From NCBI RefSeq assembly GCF_000003195.3, contig NC_012879.2, forward strand, positions 39,080,565 to 39,144,564: a stretch of DNA of 64,000 nucleotides, given 5' to 3'. The position numbers and the translations under genes were made by a program. The notes below the pieces were generated by a model. That model was not told the origin of the DNA, made no database searches, and was given only the letters and a program-made list of their open reading frames with translations. How positions within the stretch are numbered: position 1 is the stretch's first letter; every line of letters starts with the position of its first letter. This DNA comes from Sorghum bicolor. Taxonomy: Eukaryota > Streptophyta > Magnoliopsida > Poales > Poaceae. This document shows positions 49,804 through 62,101 of the stretch, in pieces.

Positions 49804-50330
49804 TTAATCTTCTGAGTTTCCTTCCTCCGGAGATGGTGTCTCCAGAGGTTCTTCATGAACTTCCTTCACTGTAGAGTCTCTCTCTGGTCTGGGTTTGAAT
49901 GTGAAGTGTTCTTCTTGACCGTTTATGTTGAACTTGATTTCTCCTTTTCCGACATCAATGTGGGCATTGGCAGTGTTCAGAAATGGCCTTCCAAGGATGA
50001 TGGATACTTTTGAGTCAGGACTCATGTCCAGTACTACGAAGTCTACTGGCACCAGGAAATCTCTGATCTTGACTGGAATGTTCTCGGCGATGCCCAACGG
50101 GTGTCGAACCGATTGATCCGCTAGTTGCAAGCACATTGATGTTGGTTCTAAAGTTGCATGATCAAGCTTTTTGTAGACTGATGCTGGCATCACACTGACG
50201 CTTGCTCCGAGATCACAAAGTGCATTGTTGAAGTGTTGGTTTCCGATCGAGCAGTCAATAGTGGGGCATCCTGGATCTTCATTCTTCTTTGGTGGCTTAT
50301 TGAGGATGGCCGCACTACATTCTTCTGTCA
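49804..50330 (-). pseudogene. Protease of element C
   Basis: On the minus strand, a frame shifted relative to gag reads TEECSAAI, then CDLGASVSVMP (retropepsin catalytic motif) and IILGRPFLNTA, ending at TAA/TGA-type stops near 49804. It is a single domain, in contrast to the doubled protease of D. The frame change near 50330 separates it from gag and looks like a one-base indel rather than a programmed site. The expected function is cleavage of the Gag polyprotein. Confidence 0.78.
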
Positions 50331-51741
50331 GCTTGATAACCTCAGTGGTGGCAGTGGTCTCTTCTTGTTAAGAATATCTCTGATGTACTTTGCATATTTA
50401 GGTACCTGTATGGCATCGAGCAGAGGTATGTTGACATATAATTTCTGAATGACCTCTACAAACTTACCAAACTGCTCATCCGACTGCAGTCCTCTGATTC
50501 TTCTGGGAAATGGCAAATAGTTGGTGTCGTAAAAATCTTTCCTCATTTCTCCAGTTCTTGGTGGTTGGAGCAGATCTTCTACTTCAACTGGGCTTTCTTC
50601 TTCTATCACTGCTGGTTGCACTGGTGCTGATGTTCTTTCTTTCTCTTTTGGGTATGGTGGATCTCTGGTGGCTTTGCCTCCTCTAGTAGTTATATTCTTT
50701 ACCTGCTCAAGGTTACTAGCAACAGGCAGTGCAGCAGCTATCTTTATTAATTTAAGCTCTACCCTTTTATTAAGAGTGTTTTGCTCATCAAAGGCAGTTA
50801 GTAGAAAATCCATTTTATTGTGTACATCTTTTAGAGATGATTCATTTGTATCTAGCCTTTGTTTAACTTCATCATTAATTTTGGTTTGTTGAGCAATTAT
50901 CTCTTTTAATGAAAGTTGCTTGACAGTATTACCTGAATTCATACCTTTGCTATTGGGTTGACTCGAAGTTGGTTGATATTTGTATGCTGTCTCAATGGCC
51001 CTTTGATCTTCTTTGAACTTGGCCCTCTGGTCAATCCAATGAAGTTGATAATGCAATTACTTCTTCTGGTATTTCTTCAGTTTGATGACATTGTTGAGCT
51101 TTATCTTGGAACCAGCTTTGGTTTTCTGCTATCTTATCCAAAAGTATCTCTGCTTTTCCAGTTGTAAGCTCCAAGAATGATCCTTTAGCAGATGCATCTA
51201 GGCACTCACGAGCCTTCTGGGTTAATCCATGGTAGAAGGTCTGCATAAGTAACCATGTAGCCATTCCATGGTGAGGACAATCTGATATGTATCCTTGAAA
51301 ACGCTCCCATGCTTCTGAAATGGCTTCTGTCTTTTGCTGTTGAAAACTGACAATATTTCCTCTTAAGGCAGTTGTTTTGCCTATAGGGAAAAACTTTGAT
51401 AGAAAGGCATCTGACAAGTTCGTCCAGTTGTTGATGTTATCTTGATGAGTGTAGAACCACTTCCTCGCTTTTCCCTCTAGTGAGAATGGAAAAAGGCGAA
51501 GCAGTATGACGTCTTTGTCAACTCCATTGATGTGGATTGTGCTTCCAATATCTAAAAAATTCTGCAAGTGTGCACTAGCATCTTCATGTGCCTTTCCACT
51601 GAATTGTGTAGCTTGTACCAAATTGATGAGGCTTGACTTGAGCTCAAACTCAGGTATTCCTTCTTCTACTGCAAATCTTGGACCAGTTGGAATGTTGTCA
51701 AGACTTGGAGCAGAGAATTCTTGTAAGGTCTTTTGTGCCAT
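50331..51741 (-). pseudogene. gag of element C (one internal frameshift)
   Basis: The start MAQKTLQEFSAP (51741) is homologous to that of D. The capsid domain is intact in the first frame: ELKSSLINLVQATQFSGKAHEDASAHL, RLFPFSLEGKARKWFY and WERFQGYISDCPHHGMATWLLMQTFYHGL motifs lie in order (51030-51650). The frame changes near 51040-51056 and continues to 50328 with a charged, coiled-coil-like region and KLYVNIPLLDAI. I see no zinc knuckle, which D has. Apart from the shift this gag is better preserved than that of D, in keeping with the young insertion. Confidence 0.82.
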
Positions 51742-52068
51742 AGCTTCAGCAATTGGTAGCTAGCTTCTTCTTCTCTTGATTGCTTTGGTTCTGATGATGA
51801 AGAGTTGAATGTACCCAAAGTCAATCCTGTTATACCCTGTATAAAAATATAAACATAGAAAAACAACAGGGTGAACCTGCCAAAGCAGCGGTGCCTTGTT
51901 ATGATTTCTCACTTAGTAGCTGTTTTATGCAATTATTTCTCTATAGTCTAGTCTAATATTTTATATGAATAACCTTGATTGATTTTCTGGCTTTCCTTAA
52001 TATTACCCTTTTGTTCCCTTTAATGAGTTATTCCTGAGGCTCGTATAATTCCTATAAGATCCTATAAT
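51742..52068 (-). other. Leader of element C
   Basis: Non-coding sequence between the primer-binding site and the gag start. I see nothing else in it. Confidence 0.5.
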
Positions 52069-52086
52069 TCCCCGGCAACAGCGCCA
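52069..52086 (-). other. Primer-binding site of element C
   Basis: On the minus strand, TGGCGCTGTTGCCGGGGA, one base different from the tRNA-Asp-complementary sites of D and A. It lies eight bases from the 5' LTR. Confidence 0.85.
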
Positions 52087-52094
52087 GAAATGCT

Positions 52095-53607
52095 TGTTGA
52101 CACTAGCTAACACCACTTAGATACTAGGTTGTCATCCCTAGCATGGCGCCAGAGTGTACAAAGGTATTTATAAATGTAAAGGCTCTTTAGAAAATAATCT
52201 ATTCTATCCGCAAGCGCACAGATAAAACACCTCATTGTAGCATTTCACCAGGATAAGTATTTCAGGTATCGTTATTTATAATTTTGCTCTAGGGATCTAA
52301 AGAAGATGGAATTAAATCAAAGGGGCAAAATCTATCAAGGCATAGACTAGAGATAAACTTGCAAGAACATGATTACTAATGAGAAACTCGTCACACAGTC
52401 ACTTACTTTAGCAGGGGGTAAACCATAAAGATAATGATAATAAAGTATAAGTTCATTGGTAGATAACACAACGATTAGAAAATAGACTACTCCTCATATA
52501 TGTAGGTGATGTCGGATTAGCTAGAGAATGGATTCTAAGTTATCTACTAACTACTAAGTCATAATCTACTCTAGTTATCTACAAGATCATATATAGCATA
52601 AAAGACTCTTCATTCATGTATAAGGAACATTGATAAAGTAAATCAGAACATCGCATGACTTACTCCACAATACCGGTTCTGCCAGTCCTATCAACGGAGG
52701 GTGGACTATATAAGAATCAACGAAGCTGTCACTATCGCGAACTACCACACGACCCGGCCAATAGGATACATTTGCAGATAAATAACATCTAAGCACCACG
52801 CTCACATGTGATCTATCACCTAACTCCCTCGCGTCAAGAGCTAAGCGCTTTGCAAACTTATACATAAACTCATTATCAATCATAACTATATCAAATATAG
52901 AACTAGAGCAAACTAAGAACATAATAATTAGAGACATAATGCAATTAGAACAACATAATTAGAGAAAGATATAAATAATACCAATCTTTATTACCGAAGA
53001 TCCAAATCCAGAGCGTAATGCTCTACTTCTCTAATTGCTATCTAATCAACCTCTAAACTTGAAGGATTAGGGAGTAGCTAATTCTAATTCTCTGTGGGAG
53101 AGAGATCTAAACCCTAACTTTGATGGCTACCTCTGAATAATGATTTCTGCTCTCTCCTCCAGGGGCCAGGGGGTCTGGTTTTATAGTTCCCTCAAGTGAA
53201 CGTGAGCCATTGGATCAAACCGACATAGATTGTATGGTTTAGATTGATCCTTTAGGTCGGTGGAGCGTTGTCGCGAGAGAGAGTCCTCATCCAACTCCTG
53301 GCCAGGGCGGGCGCCCAAGGGGGGTGGGCGGCCGCCCAGCTCCCGAGCCCGAATTGTGTCTCGTTCGTTCCCGTGGCTTCTGGATCCTTCTAGATTGAGG
53401 AAAATTATGCGGCACGTAATTATCTTGTTGTAAACATGACATGTGGGCCTTCTCTCCATATTTTCTGATAAACCCCTGCAGAAATAGATAAACACCAAAA
53501 CTTGTGGAATTCTGTCAGATAAAACCCTAATTCTAGATGTTTGTTTCATATTGATCCTTTTCTATGTTTATTTGATTATTAATTTTAGTACTTAAGGACC
53601 GTCAACA
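52095..53607 (-). repeat. 5' LTR of element C
   Basis: 1513 bases, equal in length to the 3' copy. TATA box on the minus strand at 53179-53185 (ACTATAAAACC). The U3 frame is open from 53549 to 53181, ending at the TATA box. Confidence 0.9.
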
Positions 53608-55486
53608 ATGGTTCAGTTCGAGGCTGTCGAATTTTTTTTCCACACGTCAGACTACCTTGTAGTATGCCTCCAACATGGGATCGTGGCAACTCGACTCTTT
53701 CATGACTTGGTCAATGATGAGCCTCGAGTTGCCTCGGACATCGAGCCATTTGATCCCAGGCTCGATCGCGATGTGGAGGCCATTGATAAGGGATTCGTAT
53801 TCCGCCACATTGTCCGAGGATGGGAAATGGAACTGGATAGCATATCGCATCTTTACTCTGAGGGGTGAGATGAAGACGAGGCCCGCGCTGACCCCGGTCT
53901 TCATCAAAGATCCATCGAAATTCATGGTCTAGCATTCTGACCGGATCTGAGGTGGAGGAAGCTGGGTTCCCGTCCACTCAGCCATGAAATCAGCCAAAAT
54001 TTGAGACTTTATGGCCTTCCGAGGCTTGTAAGTGATCCCATCACCCATGAGTTCCACGACCCATTTCGTGATTCTGCCATTGGCTTCTCAGTTCTAGATC
54101 ACCTCACCTAAAGGGAAAGATGAGACCACTGAGACTAGACAAGACTCAATGTAATGGCAGAGCTTGCGTCAGGCTAGGACTACTGTGTAGAGTAGCTTTT
54201 GGATTTGGGTGTATTGGGTCTTAGTGTCGGAAAGTAATTCGCTAACGAAGTATACCAGTCTCTGGAATGGCAGGGCGTGCCCCTCCTCCATCCTTTCAAC
54301 CATGATGGCTGCGCTGGCCACCTGGTCGGTGGCTGCCACATAAAGAAGTAGTGGTTCCACCTCGGCGTGGGGTACTAAGATAGGTGGTTTTATGAGCAAA
54401 GCCTTAGCTTGTCAAGTGCCTCCTGATCCCTGAGAGTCTAGGAGAAGTGCTTAGATTTTCTAAGCAATCTATATAGAGGCAGCCCTTTCTCCCCAAGGCG
54501 AGAGATGATCCTGCTGAGGGACACAAGGCATCCCATAACCCTCTCCACCCCCTTAAGATTTCAGATTGGGCCCATATTGGTGATGGCCGAGACCTTCTCT
54601 AGGTTGGCCTCGATCCCCCGCTCAAAGATTATGAATCTGAGGAGCATGCATCAGGGAAACCTGAAAATGCTTTTCTTAGGGTTCAGACTGATTCCCTTGG
54701 CTCTGAGGCATCGGAAAGTTTCATCTAGGTCGGCTACGAGGCCACTAGCCTTCCTAGACATGACTATTGTGTCATCTATGTATGCCTCTACCATTTTACC
54801 TATGAGGTCTCTCAAGACCTGGAGCATACATCACTGGTATGTAGCCCCTACGTTCTTCGAGCCGAACAGCATGGTAACATAGCAAAAAATTCTGAAAGGG
54901 ATTCTTTCATTTTGATTTGGTGGTAGCCGGAGTATGCATCAAGAAATGTTAAGGTTTCACATACCCCAGTAGAGTCACCTATTTGATCGATATGAGGTAA
55001 TTGAAAAGGGTTCTTAGGAATGCTTTATTTAAACTAGTATAGTCTACACACATCCTCCATTTCACATTCTTCTTTTTGACTAGTCTAGGGTAAGCTAACC
55101 ACTCAGGATGGAATACCTCCTTCATGAATCCAGCCACCAGCAGCTTCTTGATTTCCTCCCCGATGGCCCGATGCTTCTCTTCATCGAATCGGTGCAGGCG
55201 CTACTTCATGAGCTTGGAGCCGGCTCAGATGTACTAGGAGTGCTCGGCGACTTTCCTCGGTATGCTCGGCATGTCCGAGGGACTCCACGCAAATACATCG
55301 GTGTTTGCATTGAGAAAGTCGACGAGCACTGCTTCCTATTTGCGGTCGAGGCTTGAACTGATCCTCAACGCCTTGCCCTCAAATGGCTCGGGGTTGAGGA
55401 AGATGAGCTTGGTCTCCTCCGCCGGCTCAAAGCTCCCGGTGTGATGCTTGGGGTCGGGGACATCTTGGTCGACATTGCTGAGGCTG
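53608..55486 (-). pseudogene. Old Tat-type element: RT and RNase H relic
   Basis: Read on the minus strand from 55486: protease-RT linker sequence with many stops, RT relics near 55110-55030 (KWRMCVDYTSLNKAF), further decayed RT, then a first RNase H piece (54399-54169, LLYVAATDQVASAAI) and an archaeal-type RNase H (53925-53647, MNFDGSLMKTG, NVAEYESLINGL, GNSRLIIDQV). The second RNase H identifies the Tat lineage. The reading continues at 44322 after the insertion of element C. Element A inserted at its left-hand side in minus-strand terms, so gag and protease of this element are not visible. Confidence 0.78.
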
Positions 55487-55981
55487 TGTTGACGGTCCTT
55501 AATGCTCACATTTAACCATCAACTAATCATGGAAAAGGATCCAAATGCAACCAACACCTAGACTTAGGGTTTTATCTGACAGAATTCCACGAGTTTTGTT
55601 GTTTGTCTATTTCTGCAGGGGGTTATCAGGAAATATGGAGGAAAGGCCCACACGTCGGGATTACATAGAGATATTAACGTGCCGCGCAATTTTCTACCAT
55701 CTAGAAGACTCCAAAAGCCACGGGAACGAACGGGAAGGCGATCGGGCTCGGAGGCAGGGCGCCCGCCCTACTCTCCTGGGCGCCCGCCCTGCTACAGTGC
55801 CCAATCAGGGTCAACTTCGCGGATCGTGCTCCACCGACTCTAAGGATCGAGGAAAATCACACGATTAAGGTCGGTTTGATCGGATGGTGGAGAATAACGT
55901 GGAAATTCCTTGGGAGCTACTCTTCCTAGATTTCTTGGGGGCTACTCTTCCTAGATTTCTTGGGGGCCACTCTTCCTGGAC

Positions 55982-55988
55982 TATATAA
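55982..55988 (+). promoter_or_regulatory. TATA box of the A-type LTR
   Basis: TATATAA directly after the three 25-base repeats. The same sequence is at 63842-63848 in the 3' LTR. Confidence 0.7.
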
Positions 55989-56099
55989 GCAGACCCCCAC
56001 CAGCCCCTGGAGGCATACCTCTTCTACAAAATCAAAGTTAGGGTTTCAATTCTTCATCCAAGTAGAGAGGATCCCTCTAGTTCTTCTAGTTCTACCTCT

Positions 56100-56797
56100 A
56101 GTTCTGTTGATGCAAAACTGATCTGCAAACACAAAGGGCTAATACCCGATTCAAACGTTAAGGCGTGCCAGCCGATTTCACCTTACTATCGGCAAAGGTG
56201 ATAACTCGAATACTTTAGTCCTGACAACAGCGATGCGCCCGGATGTCACGGCTAAGAGGTACTCACGCGGAACTCGAGAACACGCCGAGCTTAAGTCGAC
56301 GGATTCCTAAGAACTCGTAATAAAAGGAAAAAGGTATGACGAAGTCGTCAAAAAGTAGATGCTGGAATATGAGTAAAAACGTATGTTTGATTGATTTCTT
56401 GATTGATTATTACAAGGTCCTAGGGTTTATATTTATACCCTGCTCAAAGAGCTACAACCAGACACGATTAGAATTCGAATCCCAAATTACACGGAATCCG
56501 TATACAAAACGATGTAAATAATTAAAGAAATAACAAAACTATCTTTCGTGACAAACCGAAACTCCTCCACATGACAACTGGCAGCTTCCGGACTCCTCCT
56601 TTGCATCATCGGCAATCCCTTTGCCATAGTCATCGGCAGACCTTTTTATCCAGCCATCGGCACCATATTACTGCCTGTGGACTTAGTCACATTCAACCTC
56701 TCCCTCATCGGCAACCATCCTCATCGGCAACCCGCATCGTACTGCCACCCTATCCTGCCATCCTGGACACGTGCCCAAAAACGGTGTCAACAAGTTC
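56100..56797 (-). mobile_element. Solo LTR of the B family (56105-56792) inside the 5' LTR of A
   Basis: 688 bases on the minus strand, the same length as the LTR of element B. AGTTC is duplicated at 56100-56104 and 56793-56797. The 3' LTR of A shows the empty site (CTCTAGTTCATCTAG near 63957-63971), which confirms the insertion came after element A. Confidence 0.95.
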
Positions 56798-57541
56798 ATC
56801 TAGATCTAGTTCTAGTTCATCTAGTTCTAGTTCTAGTTCCTCTAGTTCTAGTTCTAGTCAGTTCTAGTTGTAATCTAGAAAATAGGGAGAGAGAAGACGA
56901 GAGCGGAGGAGGAGGAGCCGGATCTGTCGGATCTTCCTCAACATTGTACTTTTGCAGCAACTGGTTCGTTCTTCATCGTTCTCCAGGTTCTTCAATTCAT
57001 AATCCTGAGTTCTTTAATTACTTTTATTTACATTTAAGTTATTTATTGGATTCCCGCTTGCATCAAGTGCTCTAATCTTTGCAACATTAGAGTAGTAATT
57101 AATAGATTAGACGTGGTGTTTAGTCTTGCAATTACATGGAATTGCACCCAATCCTGCGGATTGTTGTGGTAGCCTTAGGGTAGTGACAGCCCTAACGGTC
57201 GACGTATTCCACCTCGTTCGTATTGGTGTTTGTAGGACCGTAGTCAGACCTTCCTAGCCCCCTTCTTATCTCTTTCTGTGGTTAGTGTTCTGATGTCCCG
57301 ATATAAATAATCTTGAAGTAATTCTTGATTCTTAGATCAACTAGAGAACTCTCAGAAAACTTTCTCTCTTCCCACCAAAAATAATCATATAGTTATCCTT
57401 GGGCGATCTTGGATCTTAATTAGTACACTCACGTTCCCTGTGGAAAATCGATACTCTGGTATACTCCCGGGTGAAAGCTACATCGGTATCCGTGCGCTTG
57501 CGGTTTTTTCTGTTTGCGTTTAAAATACCCAACAAGCTTTC

Positions 57542-57559
57542 TGGCGCCGTTGCCGGGGA
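57542..57559 (+). other. Primer-binding site of element A
   Basis: TGGCGCCGTTGCCGGGGA, identical to that of D, seven bases after the LTR. It is complementary to plant tRNA-Asp. Confidence 0.87.
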
Positions 57560-57651
57560 ACGGTAGCTGTGCTAGTTTCGAACCAAGTCTTCCGTGTATC
57601 CTTTTTCCTTTCCTTTTTACCACACTCACCTTACCATTTTCACCACACCAC

Positions 57652-60600
57652 ATGGATTTCACTCCTATTTATAAATTCTTTGCTCCAAAGGGCGAGTTAT
57701 TAGAGCCACCACCATCATCACATCTAATTCTTACAGATGGCTACGACCTCGGCCCTGATCTAATAGCTATGATTCAGGAGCAATCCTTCTCTGGGCAAGT
57801 AGATGAAGATCCATACACCCACCTTAGAGAATTCGAGCAGTTGTGCTCTTGCCGATCTATTTCCGGCATGACACAAGAAACCCTTAAATGGAAATTATTT
57901 CCGTTCTCCCTTTTGGGAAGAGTAAAAAAATGGTATGCTCATTCTGTAGGAGGCATTAATGGAAGTTGGGATGAACTTCGAGACAACTTTTGTCTCGCTT
58001 TCTTCCCACTTTTTCGAATTGCTGACCTTAGAATTGAAATTCTTACATTCAAACAAAGAGAGAAGGAAACTTTAGGAGCAGCATGGGCTAGGTTCACAAG
58101 CCTCACCAATTCTGGTCCAAACCTTTCCCTGCCTGACCATGTACTGTACTACCACTTTTATCGTGGTCTAAATAAGGAAGCTGCTCTTCACCTCGACATT
58201 GCTTCAGGAGGCTCATTCACACACAAACTCACAGATGAGGGGAGAGCTATCCTAGAGAGAATCCTTGAAAATACCCCTTACACAGGCATTTATGATGAGT
58301 TTCCTGAAGTCGAGCCTGATCCTAAACCAAAAGATGAGGAACTTGCAACCGAGTTAGAAATTCCACCTGACCCATCTAGTAATTTGGTTGTAGAGAAACC
58401 TCCTGATAAAGGAATGCAAAACCAACTAAGGGATGATGAACCACCACCTTTAGAGCATCCCTTTGAATTCGAGGAAGATCTTTTTGAAGATTATGGAAAC
58501 ACCTCGAATTTTCCTATCCAAACACGACCTCTAGCAAGGACCACTCAATCTGTTCTAAGAGTAGAATCTGTTGACATAGAACACATCAAAAGTCTGTCGG
58601 CTATTCTGAGTTATGAATGGCTAACAGAAGCAGAGCTGTCTCCTGAGGTAGCTCGAATCATCACTCCTTCAACCATTCTTCTGTGCCAAATTAGAAGGTC
58701 CCCTAGGAAGGTCCACTACAATCCATATGTTGGGATAAATGTTATTTCCAAGGAGTTAGCTGACACTCTTTATCCCAACGAGTCCATAACCCCATCTCAA
58801 AAAGTTTTACAAAGTCCATCTAGATTAATTCTAGAAAGCCATGGGGTGTTAAGGGCAGTTCCTGTTAGAATCAAGGACTCTGGAATATGTCTAGATTTTC
58901 ACATTTTTGACATACCGGAGATTCCTCTCTTGATTGGCAGACCAATCATGAAACTTCTACAAGAACAACCACAACGAGGTCATTTAGACTTCAAAGTTGG
59001 GAATTCCACTATTGTTGTTCCTCTAGCTAGATCAATTAACACGATAGTGGAACCCAAACTTGACCCAGATCCTATTGAGGAGATCTTAATGGTGACTCAA
59101 GAGGAGATGACCCAACCATTCTTTAATCATGAACACTTTGTTCAAGAAGAAGAAGAGTTGGTAGAACCCGTTGAGCTAGATAAAAATGAACAACCTTCAC
59201 CTACTTCGATAGAGTTAAAACCTCTTCCTTCTGGCCTTAGATATGTCTTTTTGCACAACAACCCAAAAACTCCAGTAATTATCAGTGACAAGATTTCCGA
59301 TTATGAAACACAACAACTTGTCACTGTTCTTGAAAGGCATAGATCAGCATTTGGCTACTCTCTCGAAGATCTCACGGGCATTAGTCCCATTCTCTGTACT
59401 CATCGTATCCCTATTGATCCCAATTCTACACCTTCAAGGGAACCACAACGGAGACTTAACAGTGCTATGCGAGAGGTTGTTAAGAAAGTGGTCCTCAAAC
59501 TCTATCGTGCTGGGATTATTTATCCTGTGCCACATAGTGAGTGGGTTAGCCCTGTCCAAGTAGTGCCAAAGAAAGGAGGAATGACGGTTGTTAGGAATGA
59601 GAAAAATGAACTCATCCCTCAATGAATTGTCACTGGGTGGTGTATGTGTATTGACTATCGAAAACTCAATAAGGCTACAAACAAAGATCACTTTCTGTTA
59701 CCCTTCATTGATGAAATGTTAGAACGGCTTGCAAACCACTCTTTCTTTTGTTTCCTTGATGGTTATTCTAGATATCACCAAATCCCAATCCACCCAGATG
59801 ACCAAGAAAACACTACCTTTACATGCCCGTATGGAACTTATGCATACCGACGAATGTCGTTTGGATTGTGCAATGCTCCAGCTTCTTTCCAATGGTGCAC
59901 GATGTCTATTTTCTCGGACATGATTGAGAAGATCATGGAGGTTTTCATGGATGATTTTACCGTCTATGGCAAAACCTTCGATCATTGTTTGGAGAATTTA
60001 GATAGAGTCTTGCAGCGATGTGAAGACAAACACTTAATCCTGAACTGGGAGAAATGCCATTTTATGGTTCAGGAAGGAATAGTGTAGGACATAAAGTGTC
60101 CGAACGTGGTATAGAGGTGGACAAAGCAAAGATTGAAGTTATTGAAAAACTTCCACCTCTCACGAATGTGAAAGGAATCCGTAGCTTTATGGGACATGCA
60201 GGGTTCTATAGACGCTTTATCAAGAATTTCTCTCAAATTGCTAGACCCCTAACTAATCTCCTAGCTAAGGACGCACCATTCATCTTTAATGATGAGTGTC
60301 ATGAATCTTTTCAAAATCTTAAGAAAGCACTCATCTCAGCCCCAATTATCCAACCACCTAATTGGAATCTTCCTTTTGAGATCATGTGTGATGCTAGCGA
60401 TTTTGCGGTTGGTGCCGTTTTAGGACAAACCAAGGATAGAAAGCATTATGCTATATCCTACGCTAGCAAAACCTTGTCTGGACCACAGCTCAATTACACT
60501 ACAACTGAAAAAGAGCTTTTGGCTGTTGTCTTTGCTATAGACAAGTTTAGATCTTAGTGGGGGCAAAGATAATCATCTATTCAGACCATGCTGCTCTCAA

Positions 60601-62101
60601 GTACCTCCTCACTAAGAAAGATGCTAAGCCTCGTCTAATTCGATGGATTCTTCTACTCCAAGACTTTGACATAGAAATCCGAGATAGGAAGGGAGTTGAG
60701 AATTCCGTAGCCGACCACTTATCTAGGCTTCAATATAAGGAAACACATGATGAGCTTCCCATAAATGACTACCTAAGGGATGACACCCTACTTAAGATAA
60801 CACATGCAGATCCATGGTACGCAGACATTGTAAACTTTATAGTAAAAGGCTATGTCCCACCTGGTGTAAACAAAAGGAAGTTGCTTCACGATAGTCGTTT
60901 CCACCTTTGGGATGAGCCATATCTTTTCCGAGTCTGCGCTGATGGACTCTTGAGAAGGTGTGTTCCTATGGCTGAGGCTACTCAAATTATGGAAAGATGC
61001 CATGCCTCGCCATATGGAGGACACTACGGAGCATTTTGAACACATGCTAAAATTTGGCAAAGTGGTTTTTTCTGGCCAACGATGTATGAAGATACAAAGG
61101 ACTTTGTCAGGAGATGCCACCGATGTCAAAAACATGGGAATATCAACTCACGAAATGAAATGCCTCTCACAAATAATCTTCAAGTAGAACTTTTCGATGT
61201 ATGGGGCATTGATTTCATGGGGCCATTCCCTATGTCCGGGAATTGCGAGTATATCTTAGTAGCTGCGGACTATGTGTCCAAATGGGTAGAAGCCCTACCT
61301 TGTCGATCAGCTGATTCAAAACATGCCAAGAGAATGTTCCATGAAGTAATCTTTCCTCGCTTTGGTATACCCCGGATAGTTATAAGCGATGGAGGTTCCC
61401 ACTTCATCGACAAAATCTTCCGGAAGTACCTAGCCGATCATGGAGTTCGACACAACGTCGCAACACCATACCATCCTCAGACTAGCGGTCAAGCCGAAAC
61501 ATCTAACAAACAAATCAAAAATATTTTACAAAATACCGTAGATGAGATGGGTAAGGGGTGGAAGGACAAACTTCCTGATGCACTTTGGGCATATAGAACT
61601 GCATTCAAAACACCCATAGGCATGTCACCTTATCAACTTGTATATGGAAAAACTTGTCACTTGCCTGTGGAAGTAGAGTTTAAGGCTCATTGGGCACTCA
61701 AAAAATGGAACATGGATCTCCACCTCGCTAGCGAGAATCGTCTGATGCAACTATCTGAGCTAGAAGAATGGAGAGAGAAAGCCTACCACAATTCAAGGAT
61801 CTATAAAGAGAGAACAAAACGATAGCATGATAAGAGAATCAAGCACAAGGAGTTTAAGCCTGGAGATAAGGTTCTACTATTCAATTCAAGAGTTAAGCTC
61901 TTTGGGCATGGTAAGCTACGAAGTAAGTGGGATGGACCATACAAGGTTATTGACACTTCAACTCATGGAGCCATTACCATCCAAGATGACATAGGTAACA
62001 CTTTTAAGGTAAATGGTCAACGCTTGAAAATCTATCTTGAGCCTCAAAACAACCGGGTAGAGGAACTTGATGTGACTGAGTTCATAGAATTCTCATATTA
62101 A
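57652..62101 (+). pseudogene. gag-pol polyprotein of element A (three stops, two frameshifts)
   Basis: The frame starts at ATG 57652 (MDFTPIYKFF). Gag spans to about 58330, with FPFSLLGRVKKWY and WARFTSL motifs. The protease-like domain (about 58600-59030) has LLIGRP, but the catalytic position reads NPYVGIN (58720) instead of D-T/S-G. RT (59400-60090) has FMDD at 59944-59955. RNase H follows with CDASDFAVGAVL. Integrase has the HHCC zinc region, Asp at 61211 (WGIDFMGP), ISDGGSHF and the catalytic-Glu motif GQAETSNK. Breaks: TGA 59623, a one-base loss near 60085, a small deletion near 60557, TGA 61037 and TAG 61823. The frame ends at TAA 62099-62101. RT type and primer site indicate the Athila lineage. 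Confidence 0.88.

Larger units (their letters stand above)
44318..53612 (-). mobile_element. Element C: young non-autonomous Athila-like element (44323-53607)
   Basis: 9285 bases on the minus strand. Two LTRs of exactly 1513 bases differ at roughly 20 positions by eye (about 1.5 percent). ATGGT is duplicated at 44318-44322 and 53608-53612. A tRNA-Asp-type primer-binding site and a polypurine tract are present. Coding sequence comprises gag, one protease domain and an extra ATHILA-ORF1-like gene, with no RT, RNase H or integrase. It needs proteins from another element to move. Element A, with matching LTR ends and priming sites, is the obvious type of helper. Confidence 0.92.
55487..57534 (+). 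repeat. 5' LTR of element A (with nested solo LTR)
   Basis: About 1355 bases without the nested insertion. The U3 contains two GGGCGCCCGCCC palindromes (55757-55768 and 55778-55789), three direct repeats of 25 bases (about 55910-55980), and a TATA box. (TCTAGT)n-like repeats flank the nested solo LTR (56070-56104 and 56797-56870). Confidence 0.88.
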
